Source: Heliocidaris erythrogramma
Lineage: Eukaryota > Echinodermata > Echinoidea > Camarodonta > Echinometridae
Direction of reading: 5' to 3'
Length of the DNA: 64,000 bases
Assembly: GCA_025617745.1 (NCBI GenBank)
Contig: CM046871.1
Location: 34,231,579 to 34,295,578, forward strand
The position numbers were made by a program, and so were the translations under genes. The notes beneath the pieces are model-generated. The model was not told the origin of the DNA and searched no databases. It saw nothing but the letters and a program-made list of their open reading frames with translations. This document shows positions 1 to 12,059 of this stretch, one piece after another. Positions within the stretch are counted from its first letter, which is position 1; every line of letters starts with the position of its first letter.

Positions 1-520
1 GAGAAATCCCTGAACAATTGTACATTCCAGAAAAATAGCTGCCTTACAGATATAATTGTTATAATTATTTCTGATACTTAACATAGAGGTACATGTATTT
101 ATTATATATTTATGCATGTGGGTGTTTTCAGAAATCACTGAACAATTATTCATTCCAGAAAAAAAGCCACCTTACCTGAATTATTTTCAGAGAACAAAGA
201 ACAAAAGACTTTTGAAAGAAGAATCAATATTTCTTTTCCTTGAATGTTTGATTGAGTGCCTTATTTTGGCAACTTGGTTAAAATGTGGTAGATGCCATAT
301 AATGATATTGAGCACATTTCATCCTCAAAGGGTTTTACAAATGCAATTACTGCTATTATACATGTGTATATATATATTTATATATTGATCGTTATGATGA
401 TAGTATTTAATATATGTTTATGCAATTTTTAAAAAATCCTTGAACAGTTGTGCATTCCAAAAAAAGGTGCCTTAACTGAATTATAATACAAAACCAAAGA
501 ACAAGAGACTTTTGAAATAG
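1..520. repeat. Degenerate direct repeat, three copies
   Basis: Three diverged copies of one block start near 1, 129 and 431. Each holds a core like TGAACAATT..CATTCCA followed by an A-run and GCC(A/T)CCTTA. The second and third copies also share a stretch with AAGAACAA and GAGACTTTTGAAA. No reading frame is kept between copies, so this is non-coding. It could belong to the 3' UTR of a gene outside the window. Confidence 0.5.
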
Positions 521-2276
521 AAACATTAAAAAAAACTTTTTGTGAACATTTCACAAACATCTATTTATACAGCAGTGAACACATAAAACAATATTTAGTA
601 GAAGAGAAATACATCCTTTCTGAGTTGTGTGTTGGAATATTAGCATGTTCTCACTAAACTTGCCTTAATTTTATTTTATAATAATTTCTTGCTATTGTCA
701 TTAGTTATCCAGCTCCCAGGTACTGTTTTCATAAACCTTGTTATCAGAAACAAGTGCCCCAAATTCATGGTAAGATCGGTAGGCATTTAACTAGACGTAG
801 AGGCATGTTTCTAAAAATAGCTCGAAAGTAATGTAGCTAAGGTAGCTAATTTGCATACTGTTTGCATATGCAACCCTAACCCTAATCTAATCCTAACCCT
901 AAACATAAAAATTAAAATCTCTACTTTAGAAACATGCCTCGACATGTACGACTGGTGAAGTAATGCCTACCCAAATTCATTGACAAATTTGCTTACAGCC
1001 AGTTGGATGCAATTAAATATTTAAAAAGTTATTCAAATATGTTATTGATAATAAGTTTTATGAGAAAGGGAAAAGTTAGAGAAACAGATCAGGGAAAGTT
1101 TTGGGTGAAATCTGACAAATGATTCTTTATCGGCTTTTACCATTCTGTTTCTTTCATTTTTATGCTTTTGAAAAACCAATTTCCAATCAGGATGGACTTC
1201 CATGGTAGGACTACATGATGATGATATTTAGTTAGAAGAACACATTCTAGTGTTGTTATAGACATTAGTTGATCTGCAGTGGAAGGTTGTAGTTTTTTGT
1301 TTGATTAATTCATTTAAGTTCAGAAACACAGATGTATATTCATAGCTATTTGGTTTAATTTTGAATTCTAGTACGAGTACTCTTTATCTGCTTTATCTTT
1401 GAAAATCCTTTTATTTTTTCTAGTAAGTATGCCTTAATTATTTAGAATGTCACAGGGGCAACATCAAGTATCAATGGCATTCTATTACAGATAGACTTTT
1501 CAGAGTTATATTTTTTTCCTTTTTCTATTCTCTTCTGATAAGTTGATGATATAAATAGCATCCTTTCATGAAAATTGCAGAGCAGCATTTTCCAATCTTA
1601 AACCTTGAACAAGTTCATTGCTGATACTAGCAACATGTATTGTATCAATACTTTCAGTTATATATCATTATGATTTATGATTTATTATTATTATTCTGTA
1701 TACTTCCTTGAAGTCTGTGTGTGAGATAAAAAAAATGATCTAGATTGTAAAGTGCAATTCTTGCATTTGGGTACAGTTACGGTACATGTATTAGAGAATA
1801 GAACAAGACAATTCTGTTTTTGATACTTGACATGTTGCTTCTTCTATGTAAATATATGCAATAAAGACAAGTTTTTATTTCTATTGACAATATATATTGG
1901 ACTAATATAGTACTTGTTCCAAGGTGCTGTCTCATGAGTCTTTATACATTCAGCGTACGTACATGTAGTTAGCTGAAATTATGTATATTTTTTGTGTCCT
2001 ATCACTGTTCACATTTTAACTTCTATATTGTATTAACTCTTCTTATTTCCTTTTCCCATTTTTCATGTCATTCTTTCTCCCTTTCATCTCCATCTCATTA
2101 TTGGCCTCTTCAGTTGTCACACAAAGAGCTTTTTGAAATACTCTTGTACATGCTCTAGATATTATCTAAGAAAGAAATTATTCATATTTCAAAAGTGCAT
2201 TTTCCTTTTCAGTACGGATTTTGACCCTCATTGAGCTGTGTGGTGAATGAATCTTGTGATTATGCATTTTCAACAA
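521..2276. other. Gene-free AT-rich stretch, possibly a 3' UTR
   Basis: No coding exon is visible apart from an inverted-repeat element at 769-969. An AATAAA lies at 1860-1865 in a setting that resembles a gene 3' end on the + strand, so 1-1880 may be the long 3' UTR of an upstream gene. That is inference only. The rest is AT-rich single-copy-looking sequence. Confidence 0.3.
769..969. mobile_element. MITE with telomere-like CCCTAA core
   Basis: Inverted ends pair GGTAGGCATT..GAGGCATGTTTCTAAA near 778-815 with its reverse complement near 920-971. The loop holds ACCCTAACCCTAAT-type repeats (872-903), the animal telomere motif. An 11-bp direct repeat, CCCAAATTCAT, flanks the element at 758-768 and 970-980, like a target-site duplication. 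There is no coding capacity. Superfamily unknown. Confidence 0.6.
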
Positions 2277-2589
2277 TTAAAGGGATACGCCATCAGGCGG
2301 CCGTGGGGAAAGTCAGGATTGCGTAGGCCCGGTCACTCGTACACAGTCACTCGTACACAAAGTTTGTACGTCGAACGCGTCCGTCGTACTGCTGGGATTA
2401 CATTTCGGATTGCACGAAGCCGAACGAATTTTCCACGAGAGCTCGAGCTCAGGCGGAGCGTGCATGTTGTGCGGCGACTAGTCTGGCCGAAGTTTGCGCC
2501 CCGCGGGGCAACTGCATGATCAGGTAACGATCACAATGCCCTCTCGCAACATAAAAACGTCCACAATCTGCGGTTGAGTATCCCTTTAA
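2277..2589. mobile_element. TTAA-flanked MITE (copy 1)
   Basis: The element starts TTAA-AGGGATAC and ends GTATCCCT-TTAA. A TTAA target duplication fits piggyBac- or Kolobok-type non-autonomous elements. The interior is GC-rich, unlike its surroundings, with GGCGGCCGTGGGGAAAGTC near the left end. A second copy lies at 7728-8020. The open frames across it are accidental. Confidence 0.75.
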
Positions 2590-4734
2590 TTGGCCTATGC
2601 ATTTTCAACGCTCCGATAACAGATGATTAAGCCCGGCTCATACGGGGCTCAATTACATTTTTGTAACCGACTTTAGGACCGCGTCGGTGACTTGTAAGGT
2701 CCTTTTGTGCGTCATATGAAAAAGTGATATCGTTTAAAAAGTGATTGCCTAATTTGGGGTTTCGTCAGGGTTCGTAAAAGGTTGCAGAGAAGTTCGCAAA
2801 CAGTTTTCCTTGTCGCAAGGACAGAGGCGAACCCTGATTTTCGCCAACATTCGTCAGAAAAGTTGGCGAATCCTAAGCATTCGCCGCTCAATGAGAGACC
2901 AAACAATACCTTTAGTAACTGGCGTATGGGTTTATTGTCTTCACAGGCTCAATTAGCGCAGGTACTGACGCAATCGTTATTGAACAAAAATGTGACCAGC
3001 CCTTTAATTGAAGAATGCGAACAATTGCTTGGTGAAATAGGATCATGACCTAGATCGGACAAAGACCTGATACTAGGCTTACATGCCTCTCTGAAGGAAT
3101 TCAGATTCATTATTGGCATTGTGTAGATAATCACTTTGTGGTTACTACTACATCTCCCGGAAACATGATTTGTGGAACAGGTATTGTGCAAAATGATTGA
3201 AAATTAAAATAAGATTTCGATAGCCTGTTACGACTTTATCATCAAGCTTATCAGACAATATACACAGGGGATGTAGGATTTAAAAAAAAAGGGGGGGGGG
3301 CACACAAATTAAAAAAAAAAAAATCTGAAAAAAAAAGGTAAGCACACATTTTAAGCTCTCGTCGTTCAAAATTCTCTGATGAAGAGGTTATCGTAAAAAA
3401 AGGGGGCACAATTTCAAAAAGCGGGGGCACAATGTACACTTTTCTTTCAAAGAGGGGGGGGGGGGGGGTGCACGGGCCACAATGGTTTTTTAACAAAATG
3501 AAAACCTGTAGTCTGCTGGTTTTGGGAGTTTGGACGCCGAAATGAAAGGAAACGATAAAATTGAATTAAAAAAACAGTGTTGAATCAATAAAAATTTCCC
3601 CCACGACATTTATCATCAAACGTATGTGCCTCACTAGACGAAAGATTATGTGAGCAAATGTCTTTGATTTATTGGCCTATTTATGTTCTCATGTTCTGCC
3701 TCAAGGGCCATGTGTATATCTCACAAAATAATGGGAAATATCATTTTAATAATTTTGTAATAATTTGATTTATTGACCAGTGTAGGCCTATTGTGTTCGC
3801 TGTCAACCTCATCCTTGAATATCTACATACCTCATTAATATCCATGTATGATGACATATCAGTTCAAAAATATTAAAAGGGCATTGTGTTGATATAGAGA
3901 ACGTTCTAGCTGTCCCACTCATTGTATACAATAAGCCAGTTCGTAATTAGTTCAAATAGCTTTCAAAACCTTATCACAACAATGCTATCTATTATTGCGT
4001 GAAAATAATTTCTTATTTCGATTTCTGGGTTTTTCATTTTGTCTCCATAGTAGAAATTTGTGTGAATATTTCAGGAAAGGATCACCGCCCGCGGCCGCAA
4101 ACAATTATAGCGTTGCATCCTGATCTAAACTTCTTACCATGCTTACAAAATGTATATCAGCTTAAAATGCAAACCAGCCATCATGCTGATCTACAATAAA
4201 TTATGCATTTCATCCTAGCTTGGGGGGGGGGGGGAGGATTGATTATTTTGTACAAGAGCTCTATAGAGAGAGACACACACAGACCGATGCAACCTGCACT
4301 GAGGGGGAGAAAGAGGAGAGAGGGAGGGAGAGAGGGAGGCAGAGAGAGAGAGAGAGAGAGAGAGAAAAGATGGACGGGTAGACAGAGGTCCTGCAGTTTA
4401 TGTGTAAATAATTGTCTGTATTTTCGTTTGTACTTTGTCAAACAATTCTATCGAAATCACCTGCACAAATAATATTTATTTTTGGCCATAATACTGACTA
4501 CCATGACAACATAACTTTATTTGCAATAAATTTACTTTATTCAACTGTCACTGCCACATTATCGACAGTAATATAACGTAACCATTATAAAAAGAAGTGG
4601 TAAATAACACCGATAATTTGTAAGCAGCCGACATATCAGCATGATCAGAACGATCATGATCATGATCTGGAACGAATTTTAAGCAATATCTTGCAGGGGC
4701 TTCTCAACATCAGGGGCGACGCGCCCTGGGACCG
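2590..4734. other. Gene-free stretch with low-complexity tracts
   Basis: No gene is recognised. It holds G-runs and A-runs at 3280-3475 (decayed member of the GGCGGATCCAGG-type repeat group), a lone end of the AATAAGCCAGTTCGTAATTA inverted-repeat family at about 3927-3952 (complete copy at 39460-39688), a G-run at 4222-4234 and a GA-rich microsatellite at 4262-4365. Short open frames at 2712-3191 match nothing I know. Confidence 0.5.
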
Positions 4735-6150
4735 GGGGGAGGGGGCACAGTGCCCCCCACTTTTTCAAGTACCAAAAAAGTGCCCTTATTTCTGCAAAAT
4801 GCCCCTTTCTCTCTGATAAGTGCCCTTTTTAATACTAAATGTGCCCCTTTTTTTCTAACAAGTGCCCTTTCCCCCTCTGATAAGTGCCCTTTTTCTCCTG
4901 AATAAAATTGCCCCTTTTCAATTGATATAATTGCCACTTTATCTTTCTAATAAGTGCCCTTTTCCCCTCTTGAAAAGTGCCCCTTTTCAAATTTGATAAT
5001 TGCCACCTTATCTCCCTAATAAGTATCCTTTTCTCCTTCTGATAAGTTCCCCTTTTCGAATCTAAATATTGCTCCCTTTTCTCTCTTATGCCCTTTTCTC
5101 CTTTGATAAGTGCATTTTTACTTCTGATAGGTGCCCCTTTTCCCTTCTAATAAGTGCCCACTTTCCCCTTCTGATAAGTGCGCCTTCTTTACTTCTGATA
5201 AGTGCCCCCTCTTTACTTCTGCTCCTTTTTCAAATCTGAGAATTGCCACCTTGTCTCTCTAATAAATATCCTTTTCTACTTCTGATAAGTGCCCCTTTTA
5301 TAATCTAAATATTGCCCCTTTTTTCTCTAATATATGCCCTTTTCTCCTTTGATAAGTGCATTTTTACTTCTGATAGGTGCCCCTTTTCCTCTTCTTATAA
5401 GCGCCCCCTTTTGCCTATATTTCGAACTATTTGTTTTTTTCAAAGAGAATCGTATCTAGCTTCAAAGAATCGGTGCGGCTTTACAGGTACACATGTACCC
5501 ATACTACTACAACTACAAAGTAAGGGAGCGGAGCTGGAGACAAAAGGGGTAGAATGCCCACCCCAACCCCCCCCCCCCCCCCAGCAAAGGATTTCTCATT
5601 CCGCTCGCTCGAATGTGCCAATAATTTACACCAAGTAAGGGCAACATTTTATGAAAATGTCCCCATAACTCGCTCGCTACGCTCGCTCGCTCTTACAGTA
5701 TATAGTGAAATCAAGCAGATTGCATAGAGTATATCGGTGTAATCGTAGAGAAAACGACAGGGTTAATGTACAAATTAAAAGATCATACGACATTCCCCAA
5801 AATGAATTTGCTGTTGTCATTTTCATTTTTCATTATATCCTGTAAATAAGGACTTCAGCATTAGGCCTAGAAGAAAAAAAAGTCTGAAAATTTTTGCTCG
5901 CTCGCTTCGCACGCTCGCACATGAATCGTTAGACCATTAGGGCCTACACCACAACTGCTAATTAGGGAAGCTGAAGTAATGACCCGAACCACGAGAAAAA
6001 GGAAGAAGGTGATGCTTGATAATGACTATACTTATTAGACTGTATAGGTTAATACCAATGTCACAAAATGGTCCTTTTCCACTTTATGTTCACCCCTTGT
6101 AGGTGCCCCCAAAGTGCCCCTTTTTGCTGGTGCCCCCCACTTTGAAGACG
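4735..6150. repeat. Diverged minisatellite, 'TGATAAGTGCCCCTTTT' units
   Basis: From about 4745 to 5410 a unit of roughly 27-35 bp, built on TGATAAGTGCCCCTTTTC, recurs more than fifteen times with much drift. A shorter block returns at about 6075-6145. Both outer edges carry GTGCCCCCCACTTT (about 4753 and 6131), in direct orientation, so the blocks look like parts of one repeat unit. Between them (5440-6070) lie a C-run at 5568-5582 and CGCTCGCT stutters. Short open frames here are by-products of the repeat. Confidence 0.7.
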
Positions 6151-6338
6151 CCCAACATGCTCAATCTTTTTCTTTTCTTTAGGCCAACTGATTATCTTAA
6201 AATACTAAATGTAGTGTGTTTTTTTAAGAATAGTAGATCCGTGATGAGGTCATGATAAAATTAGTTCCTCATTTCTGAAACAGATTATTGGTTCAATATT
6301 AACCTCTTTCGTACACATTTGTAATCTTTCTTTATCAA

Positions 6339-8195
6339 TTGGTGTGTTTCCTTCTTCTTTCAAACTGGCCAAGGTTGTTCCTGTTCATAAAATCAAGCAT
6401 AATTAATTATAGACCAATATCAATATTGCCCAGTTTTTCTAAAATACTTGAGATACATGTAATTGTATATAATAGGCTCTTTAGCTATTTTGACAAACAC
6501 AAACTTCTTAATCCTGACCAGTTTGGATTTTGAAACTAACCTTACCTTGTTGTAATTTTATGGCCATTGCGTCTAGCCAATTAGGAGTTCTGTGATAAGT
6601 CCTTGCTCTAGCGCTCTGGCCGCTCGTGAACATGACTGTTAATGGTGTATTCATGGATCTAAGCAAGGCTTACGGCACGCTTGATCACTCAATTTTCCCA
6701 AGGAGGTACTACCTCCTTGATTCTCCTGTATGTAAATAGAACACTATGGAGTGAGCTAGGGGTATTACATTTAGATACCTTTGCAAAAGAAGGTAATACA
6801 CATCTTACAAATTTGTCAACTCTGATGTATTACTCTTAAACAGTGGTGTTCCACAATGTTCCATCTTAGGTCCGTTGTTATTTCTTATGTATATTAATGA
6901 CATTTGCAACGTATCTACCATTCTAAATTACATATCATTTGCACACGATACAAGTGTTTTCTTATCTCATCGTAATGTTAGTATCCTTGAAAGAACCGCA
7001 GAACTTAGGGCTAATATGTTGTCTCTCGATGTGCTAAACTGAAACAAATTATATTCATTTAAGGGGGGGGGGGTCTTGTGAACACCAAAATGTAAATGTA
7101 AAACTTGATGATGTCTTGTTGGAAAGAAAGACTTGCACTAAATTTCTTGGTAGTTATATCTACAGGCAGCTTAACTGCTCATTTGAAAAACATGAGGATG
7201 CCAATTTCCCAAAATATTGGAATATTATATCGAGTGAAATATATTGTACCTGACAAAGGAATATACACCCTGTATAATATTCTGATGTTACCCTACATTT
7301 CATATGTCAATGTTCTTTCATGTCTTTGGGCATCACCCGAGAGTTTTACAGACAATATTATACTTTTGTTGCAAAAGAAAGCCTTTCATATTCGTGCTGG
7401 ATCTGGTTTCCGTGATTATACACGCCCTCTCTTTATCAAACTGAAGTATCTCAACGATATGATTGATATAAATATATGTACGATCGTTTTTGTTTTGTTA
7501 TCATATGCTTGTTCTTATGACTTGTACAAATAGAGCATTCCGATTTTAATATTATTCGTTTTGTTATATTGCATCTACAAATTGCGTTGTCAAGATGTGT
7601 CAGGTTAAAATAGTCAGGATTACTTTCTCTTTTGTACCATCTTCATGATCTTCTTTTCTTTCTTTTTCTATTCATATACCTTTTGTTTTCATGTTCTTTT
7701 GTAAATAATGTTATGTTTCAACAAGTTTGTATACGCCACCAGGCGGCCGTGGGAAAAGTCAGGATTACGTAAGCCCCATTCACTCGTACACAAAGTTTGT
7801 ACGTCGAACGCGTCCGTTGGACTACTAGGATTACTTTTCGGACTGCACGAAGCCGACCGAATCTCGCACGAGAGCTCGAGTTCAAGCGGAGCGTGCATGT
7901 TGCGCGGCGAACAGCCTGTTCGAAGTTTGCTCGACGGGGCAACGGCATAATCAGGTAACGATCACGCGTGCCCTCTCGCGGCATAAAACCTCCACAATCT
8001 GCGGTTGAGTATCCCTTTAAGCTTATATTGCCATACCTCTACATGTTATTACATTATCCATATATTGTACCTGTATTATGATCATATTTCCATTTAATTC
8101 TATTGTTTACTTATACTTATTCTCATTGTTTGTCGTAATGATCATACTATGTAATGCCGTGTACCATTCAGAAATTAGTAAATAAATAAATATAT
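6339..8195 (+). mobile_element. Decayed non-LTR retrotransposon (LINE), RT and 3' end
   Basis: At 6390-6533 the frame reads NYRPISILPSFSKILE and later NPDQFGF, the classic start of LINE reverse transcriptase fingers. Further on, in other frames, come FMDLSKAY (near 6655), GVPQCSILGPLLF (near 6840) and a degraded FADD-like box (near 6940, reads FAHD). The C-terminal part at 7105-7533 holds PYISYVNVLSCLW and LLLQKKAFHIRAGSGF, typical of the region behind RT in Jockey/CR1/L2-like elements. The copy has several frame changes and stops, so it is dead. A 3' UTR ends in an AAAT-rich tail at about 8170-8195. A MITE sits inside the 3' UTR. Confidence 0.85.
7728..8020. mobile_element. TTAA MITE (copy 2), nested in LINE 3' end
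   Basis: It matches the element at 2277-2589 over its length: GGCGGCCGTGGGAAAAGTC, CACTCGTACACAAAGTTTGT, and the right end GCGGTTGAGTATCCCTTTAA. The left tip is eroded. It splits the 3' UTR of the LINE, so it inserted after that LINE copy. Confidence 0.75.
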
Positions 8196-8289
8196 AAATC
8201 AGGAGAGAGGTATGTAGTGAGATTATTTTCGAAGCCATAACTGAATATTGTAATAATTTTTGTTAAGCATTTGAAAATTGTAATGTAAC

Positions 8290-8481
8290 AGGGTATTTGG
8301 TATTGGCTAGTGGTAGAGCAGTGATCTCGTTACCGGGTTCGAATCCCAGCATGCGCTAGTGCACTTTGCTAAGGCATTAATCCTCATTAAAAGTCCTTTG
8401 GATAGGAATTAGAGCCATAGGTACAGTGTATGCTTACCTGAATGTAATTGTTTTTTTGTCGCGGTCAGTTGTAAGAAAATG

Positions 8482-8518
<37 letters not shown>

Positions 8519-8520
8519 GA
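8290..8520 (+). mobile_element. tRNA-derived SINE
   Basis: An A-box-like TGGCTAGTGGTAGA lies at about 8304-8317 and a perfect B box GGTTCGAATCC at 8336-8346. They are followed by a SINE body with CTAAGGCATTAATCCTCATT and a CAAT-repeat tail (about 8484-8512). The same body follows the SINE at 11739. No acceptor stem pairs, so this is not a working tRNA gene. Confidence 0.75.
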
Positions 8521-9171
8521 ATAAATAGATATATAAAATAAATGAATAAATTAATGAATGAATCAGTCAATCATTAAAAAAAAGAAAACTTTCATAAATG
8601 TAGTTCTATGTTTTCTTTTTGCGTTTCCTGAATGCATTTACAAATTCTTGTTTGTTTATTACTGAATTTGCATGGCCCACACACTTTGGTTGGATATTTC
8701 TTCATATCCCCAAAATATGGAGTATAGATCAGTAGTAGAATAAAGAGTCGTGCACAGGTGAAGGGTGCATCTCCGCCCACACCATTCCACTACAATTGCT
8801 ATTCAATAATTATTGAAAAGCTGTTGTGCTGTGTTGTACGTTTGGCAAGTAATTTCCCCAAAAGTACACTATGTACACGTGGCAAGTTATCCAGACAATT
8901 GCCATGGAAATGAATGGTTTCAAGCAATAGAAAAGTTAACAATAGAACTGCTGTTCTTTTGTATAATCTGATAATAGGCAAGCCCACTTCTGCGTTGTTA
9001 TGACGATACCATGCACGCATTATTAAGCAGGTTAAGTACGGTTGTATTTTCTCTCTTTTTTTGCATTTGCAATTGCCATTTACAATTTTGCTTTGGATAT
9101 ACATGCAAAGAAGTGAGTCGTTATATTATATCTGAGAGTGTCCAGTTAGATTCAATAGTGAGCTTTCGAAT
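8521..9171. other. No feature seen
   Basis: AT-rich sequence without convincing coding frames. Two short open frames on opposite strands (8799-9104 and 9011-9196) overlap each other and match nothing I recognise. Confidence 0.3.
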
Positions 9172-9451
9172 TGTGTCGACTGGAACGCCGTCTTAGATCC
9201 TCCCAGCTACAATGGACTGCTTTGTGTTAGCTGCATACCGCGCTTTGTGCAAGAACGGCTCACCCGTCCACTGGCTTCTCCCTCTCCACAAGTCAGATCG
9301 AGAACGCGTCAAACATGGTTTTGCCGTCTTCTCTAAGACGTGAACCTCGCTTCACCCATTGTTAGCTTCATGCTTCATCTACTTTGTATGCAGTCAACAC
9401 AAAGCAGTCCATTGTCCCTGGGAGGATCTTGGACGGCGTTCTAGTCGACAC
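9172..9451. mobile_element. MITE with about 66-bp terminal inverted repeats
   Basis: The left arm begins GTGTCGACTGGAACGCCGTC at 9173 and runs to TGCATAC near 9238. The right arm, starting GTATGCAGTCAACAC at 9386, is its reverse complement with only a few mismatches. The loop (about 9239-9385) has no coding content. Arm identity suggests moderate to young age. Confidence 0.75.
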
Positions 9452-9899
9452 ATCCGAAAACTCCTTAATACAACGACAAGGTCTACGCCAATCATGGACA
9501 ATTAAACGTGCTGTTGAGTGTTATTGGTCAAATGTTATCATTTCCATAACCAAATCCCCGATTGAACTTAACACACTTTCAGAAAACAATGAGGTACACA
9601 AGCGTTGCTTTAAAGCAGGTTTCGTAGTTGTCAAATACAAACTCCTTGCTGTCATTTTAACGTGTTCACCTTGAATTGCGAATTTATCTATATGTTAAGC
9701 ATTGACATGTATAATCACTTTCCCATTGAATACGAACTATCTTTACCATAAGAGTCTGCGCCACCCGCAAAACCTTATCTGGTATTTCTTAGTACACAAT
9801 AAGTATAAAAAGAAAATGTGCACCCTATAGCTACTTGTGTCCCAGCCAGCAATCGCTAGACCAAATCTCGACTCCTGAAAGTAAAAAAAGGCCGAATTA

Positions 9900-10190
9900 A
9901 ATGAATTCTTTCTCGGTTTCTCGTCCCCTCCTCAATTTCATTTTGTTATTCGATATATTTTTATTAGACATGAACTAAAGAAGAATCTATTTAAACCTAA
10001 ACAAAAAGTAGGATAATAAAAATAAATTATATCGTGCAGTTTTAGCTTTATCTGAGCCTCTGTAATGCATAGATAATTATTTTCAAAGATTGACCAAATA
10101 GTATTTATGTGTGCGGGAAAATTATCAAAGAACATGGAACCCCCTCCTTTCCATAATTCTCGAAAAATCGGGAGAAAACTATGATTCATT
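9900..10190. mobile_element. Inverted-repeat element, 'TTTCTCGTCC' family (copy 1)
   Basis: The left end reads ATGAATTCTTTCTCGGTTTC-TCGTCC. The right end GGGAGAAAACTATGATTCAT is an eroded inverse of the family end ATTCCTAGTTTCTCGTCC. Better copies lie at 12880-13218 and 54560-54870. No open frame. Confidence 0.45.
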
Positions 10191-11247
10191 TTACTTTACC
10201 TGATAACTTTTTTTTTTCTTTTTTTCTATTTTGTCAGATAACATTCGAGTAACGACTAAAGGCAACATTAACCGTTAGTCATGTGTGCTAATTAACAGCC
10301 TAAATAGGTTACACATATTTAATTGATTCTTTGATTTCACGAAGTTTCCCTTTATTTTTGATATGGTTTTTGCTTATAAATAACGGACTTTTCATATTTC
10401 AAGGTTGCCGGCTTCTTTTACAACGAGGGAAACCCACGTCATTCGGATAAAGCAAGTCATTGAGGCAAATACAGATTTGAGAATACTGAAATACAAGAAA
10501 AACTGGTTATCATTTTGAAACGTTAATGAGTCGTGAAAAGACGAACAATTGAAGCTGAAATCAATTATGAACTGACAAAAACTTTATCACGACATGTTTA
10601 ATGGGGAAGTCTACCCTGATATTTAGTTCACTAACTTGACTTGAATAAAGGCAGAAAATTGAGAAAAACACATTACATGTATAATGAAAGTTTCATAAAT
10701 TTTAAATGATTCATTTTACTTTACCTGATAACCTTCTTTTTTTTTTGTTGCTTTGTCAGATAACATTCGAGTAACGACTAATGGCAACATTAGCCTTTAG
10801 TCATGTGTGCTAATTAATAGCCTAAATAGGATACACATATTTAATTGATTCTTTGATTCCACGAAGTTTTCCCTATACATGTATTTTGGATATGGTTTTT
10901 GCTTATAATTAACGGATTTTTCATATTTCAAGGTTGCCGGCTTCTTTTACAACGAGGGAAACCCACGCCATTCGGATAGAGCAAGTCATTGAGGCAAATA
11001 CAGATTTCAGAAACAAGAAAAACTGGTTATCATTTTGAAACGTTATTGAGTCGTGAAAAGACGAACAATGAAAGCTGAAATCAATTATGAACTGATAAAA
11101 ACTTTATCACGACATGTCACGTGCTTGCACTGACTTGCATGATATCATTTAAAGGTGAAGTCTATTTAGTTGACTAACTTGACTTGATTAAAGGTAGAAA
11201 TTGAGAAAAACACATTACATATATAATGAAAGTTTCATAAATTTTAA
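10181..11247. repeat. 525-bp tandem duplication, two copies
   Basis: ATGATTCATTTTACTTTACC starts at 10181 and again at 10706, and the two copies then run in parallel to TTTCATAAATTTTA (10691 and 11233). They share AACATTCGAGTAACGACTAA, GGTTGCCGGCTTCTTTTAC and AAAAACTGGTTATCATTTTG. The second copy has a small insertion around 11117-11155. No frame is conserved, so this is a non-coding segmental duplication, fairly recent by eye. Confidence 0.85.
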
Positions 11248-11738
11248 TTTCTCTTAGTTCTTGATGAGGGAAAAGATTTGTTTCCTAAAGGTTTTGGTCA
11301 AAAACATATGTGCAATGATGATATCTAGGATGCATGTATGATGAACATTTAAGTGTGTTTTTTTAGTACAGGGGAAAAATGGGAGAGAACCTCCCAAAAA
11401 GATACGTCACGTAGTTGCCAATATGTTTTTGATTGATAACAATCTAAAAGTTCATTACTTTCTTATTTCTTAACTGATTTTGTTCAAACTTCCATTGATT
11501 TGCTTCTCTAATATTTCTTCTTCTTTTAAAATCAACTCGATGTCATGGTGGACTTCCCATTAAACCCTTTTTTCAAGATTAGGTAGGAAATTTGATAACA
11601 GCCACATGCCATTCTCCTGCATAGTATAATAAATTGAGTGACGGTAACGTTTTGTAAGCCATCTACTCTGATCTGTTCATGTACTCGCATGTATTATCCC
11701 TGTCAATGATTGTCAGTTATTTTCAAGAAGGAAGAGAC
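11248..11738. other. No feature seen
   Basis: AT-rich sequence between the tandem duplication and a SINE. No coding frame, RNA gene or clear repeat is visible. Confidence 0.3.
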
Positions 11739-11930
11739 CTGATGGCTCTGTGGTAGAGCAGCGGGCTCGTAACTGGCACCACGCAGGTTCGAAACCAAGT
11801 GGATGCGTTAGTGCCCTTTGGTAAGGCATTAGTCCTCATTACCAAGTCTCTCATGGAGGATTGAGCAGTCGATCCCCTGGTTGCTTACTTACAATCATAC
11901 ACAAACTTTCTTAGCAGTCAGGGAAAATAA
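11739..11930 (+). mobile_element. tRNA-derived SINE (same family as 8290)
   Basis: A box GATGGCTCTGTGGTAGAGC lies near 11741 and B box GGTTCGAAACC at 11786-11796. The body has GTTAGTGCCCTTTGGTAAGG and CATTAGTCCTCATT, matching the SINE at 8290-8520. It is not a functional tRNA because the acceptor and anticodon arms do not fold. Confidence 0.7.
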
Positions 11931-12059
11931 ACGATCAAACCTTTCAAATCTTTTCAAAGTTATTATGAGTCTGAATGCAAATTCAGGATTATAATATACA
12001 ATGAGACGGTTCTTCTCCATTGGAGTAATAATTGCTCCACACACAATCATGTAGATAGA

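Noticed and set aside
2247-2519. 90-codon frame, and its relatives at 7708-7984
   Set aside because: They lie wholly in the GC-rich TTAA MITE and are not the same between the two copies in any useful way.
9384-9674. 96-codon frame
   Set aside because: Its first part is the right arm of the inverted-repeat element at 9172-9451, and the rest has no domain.
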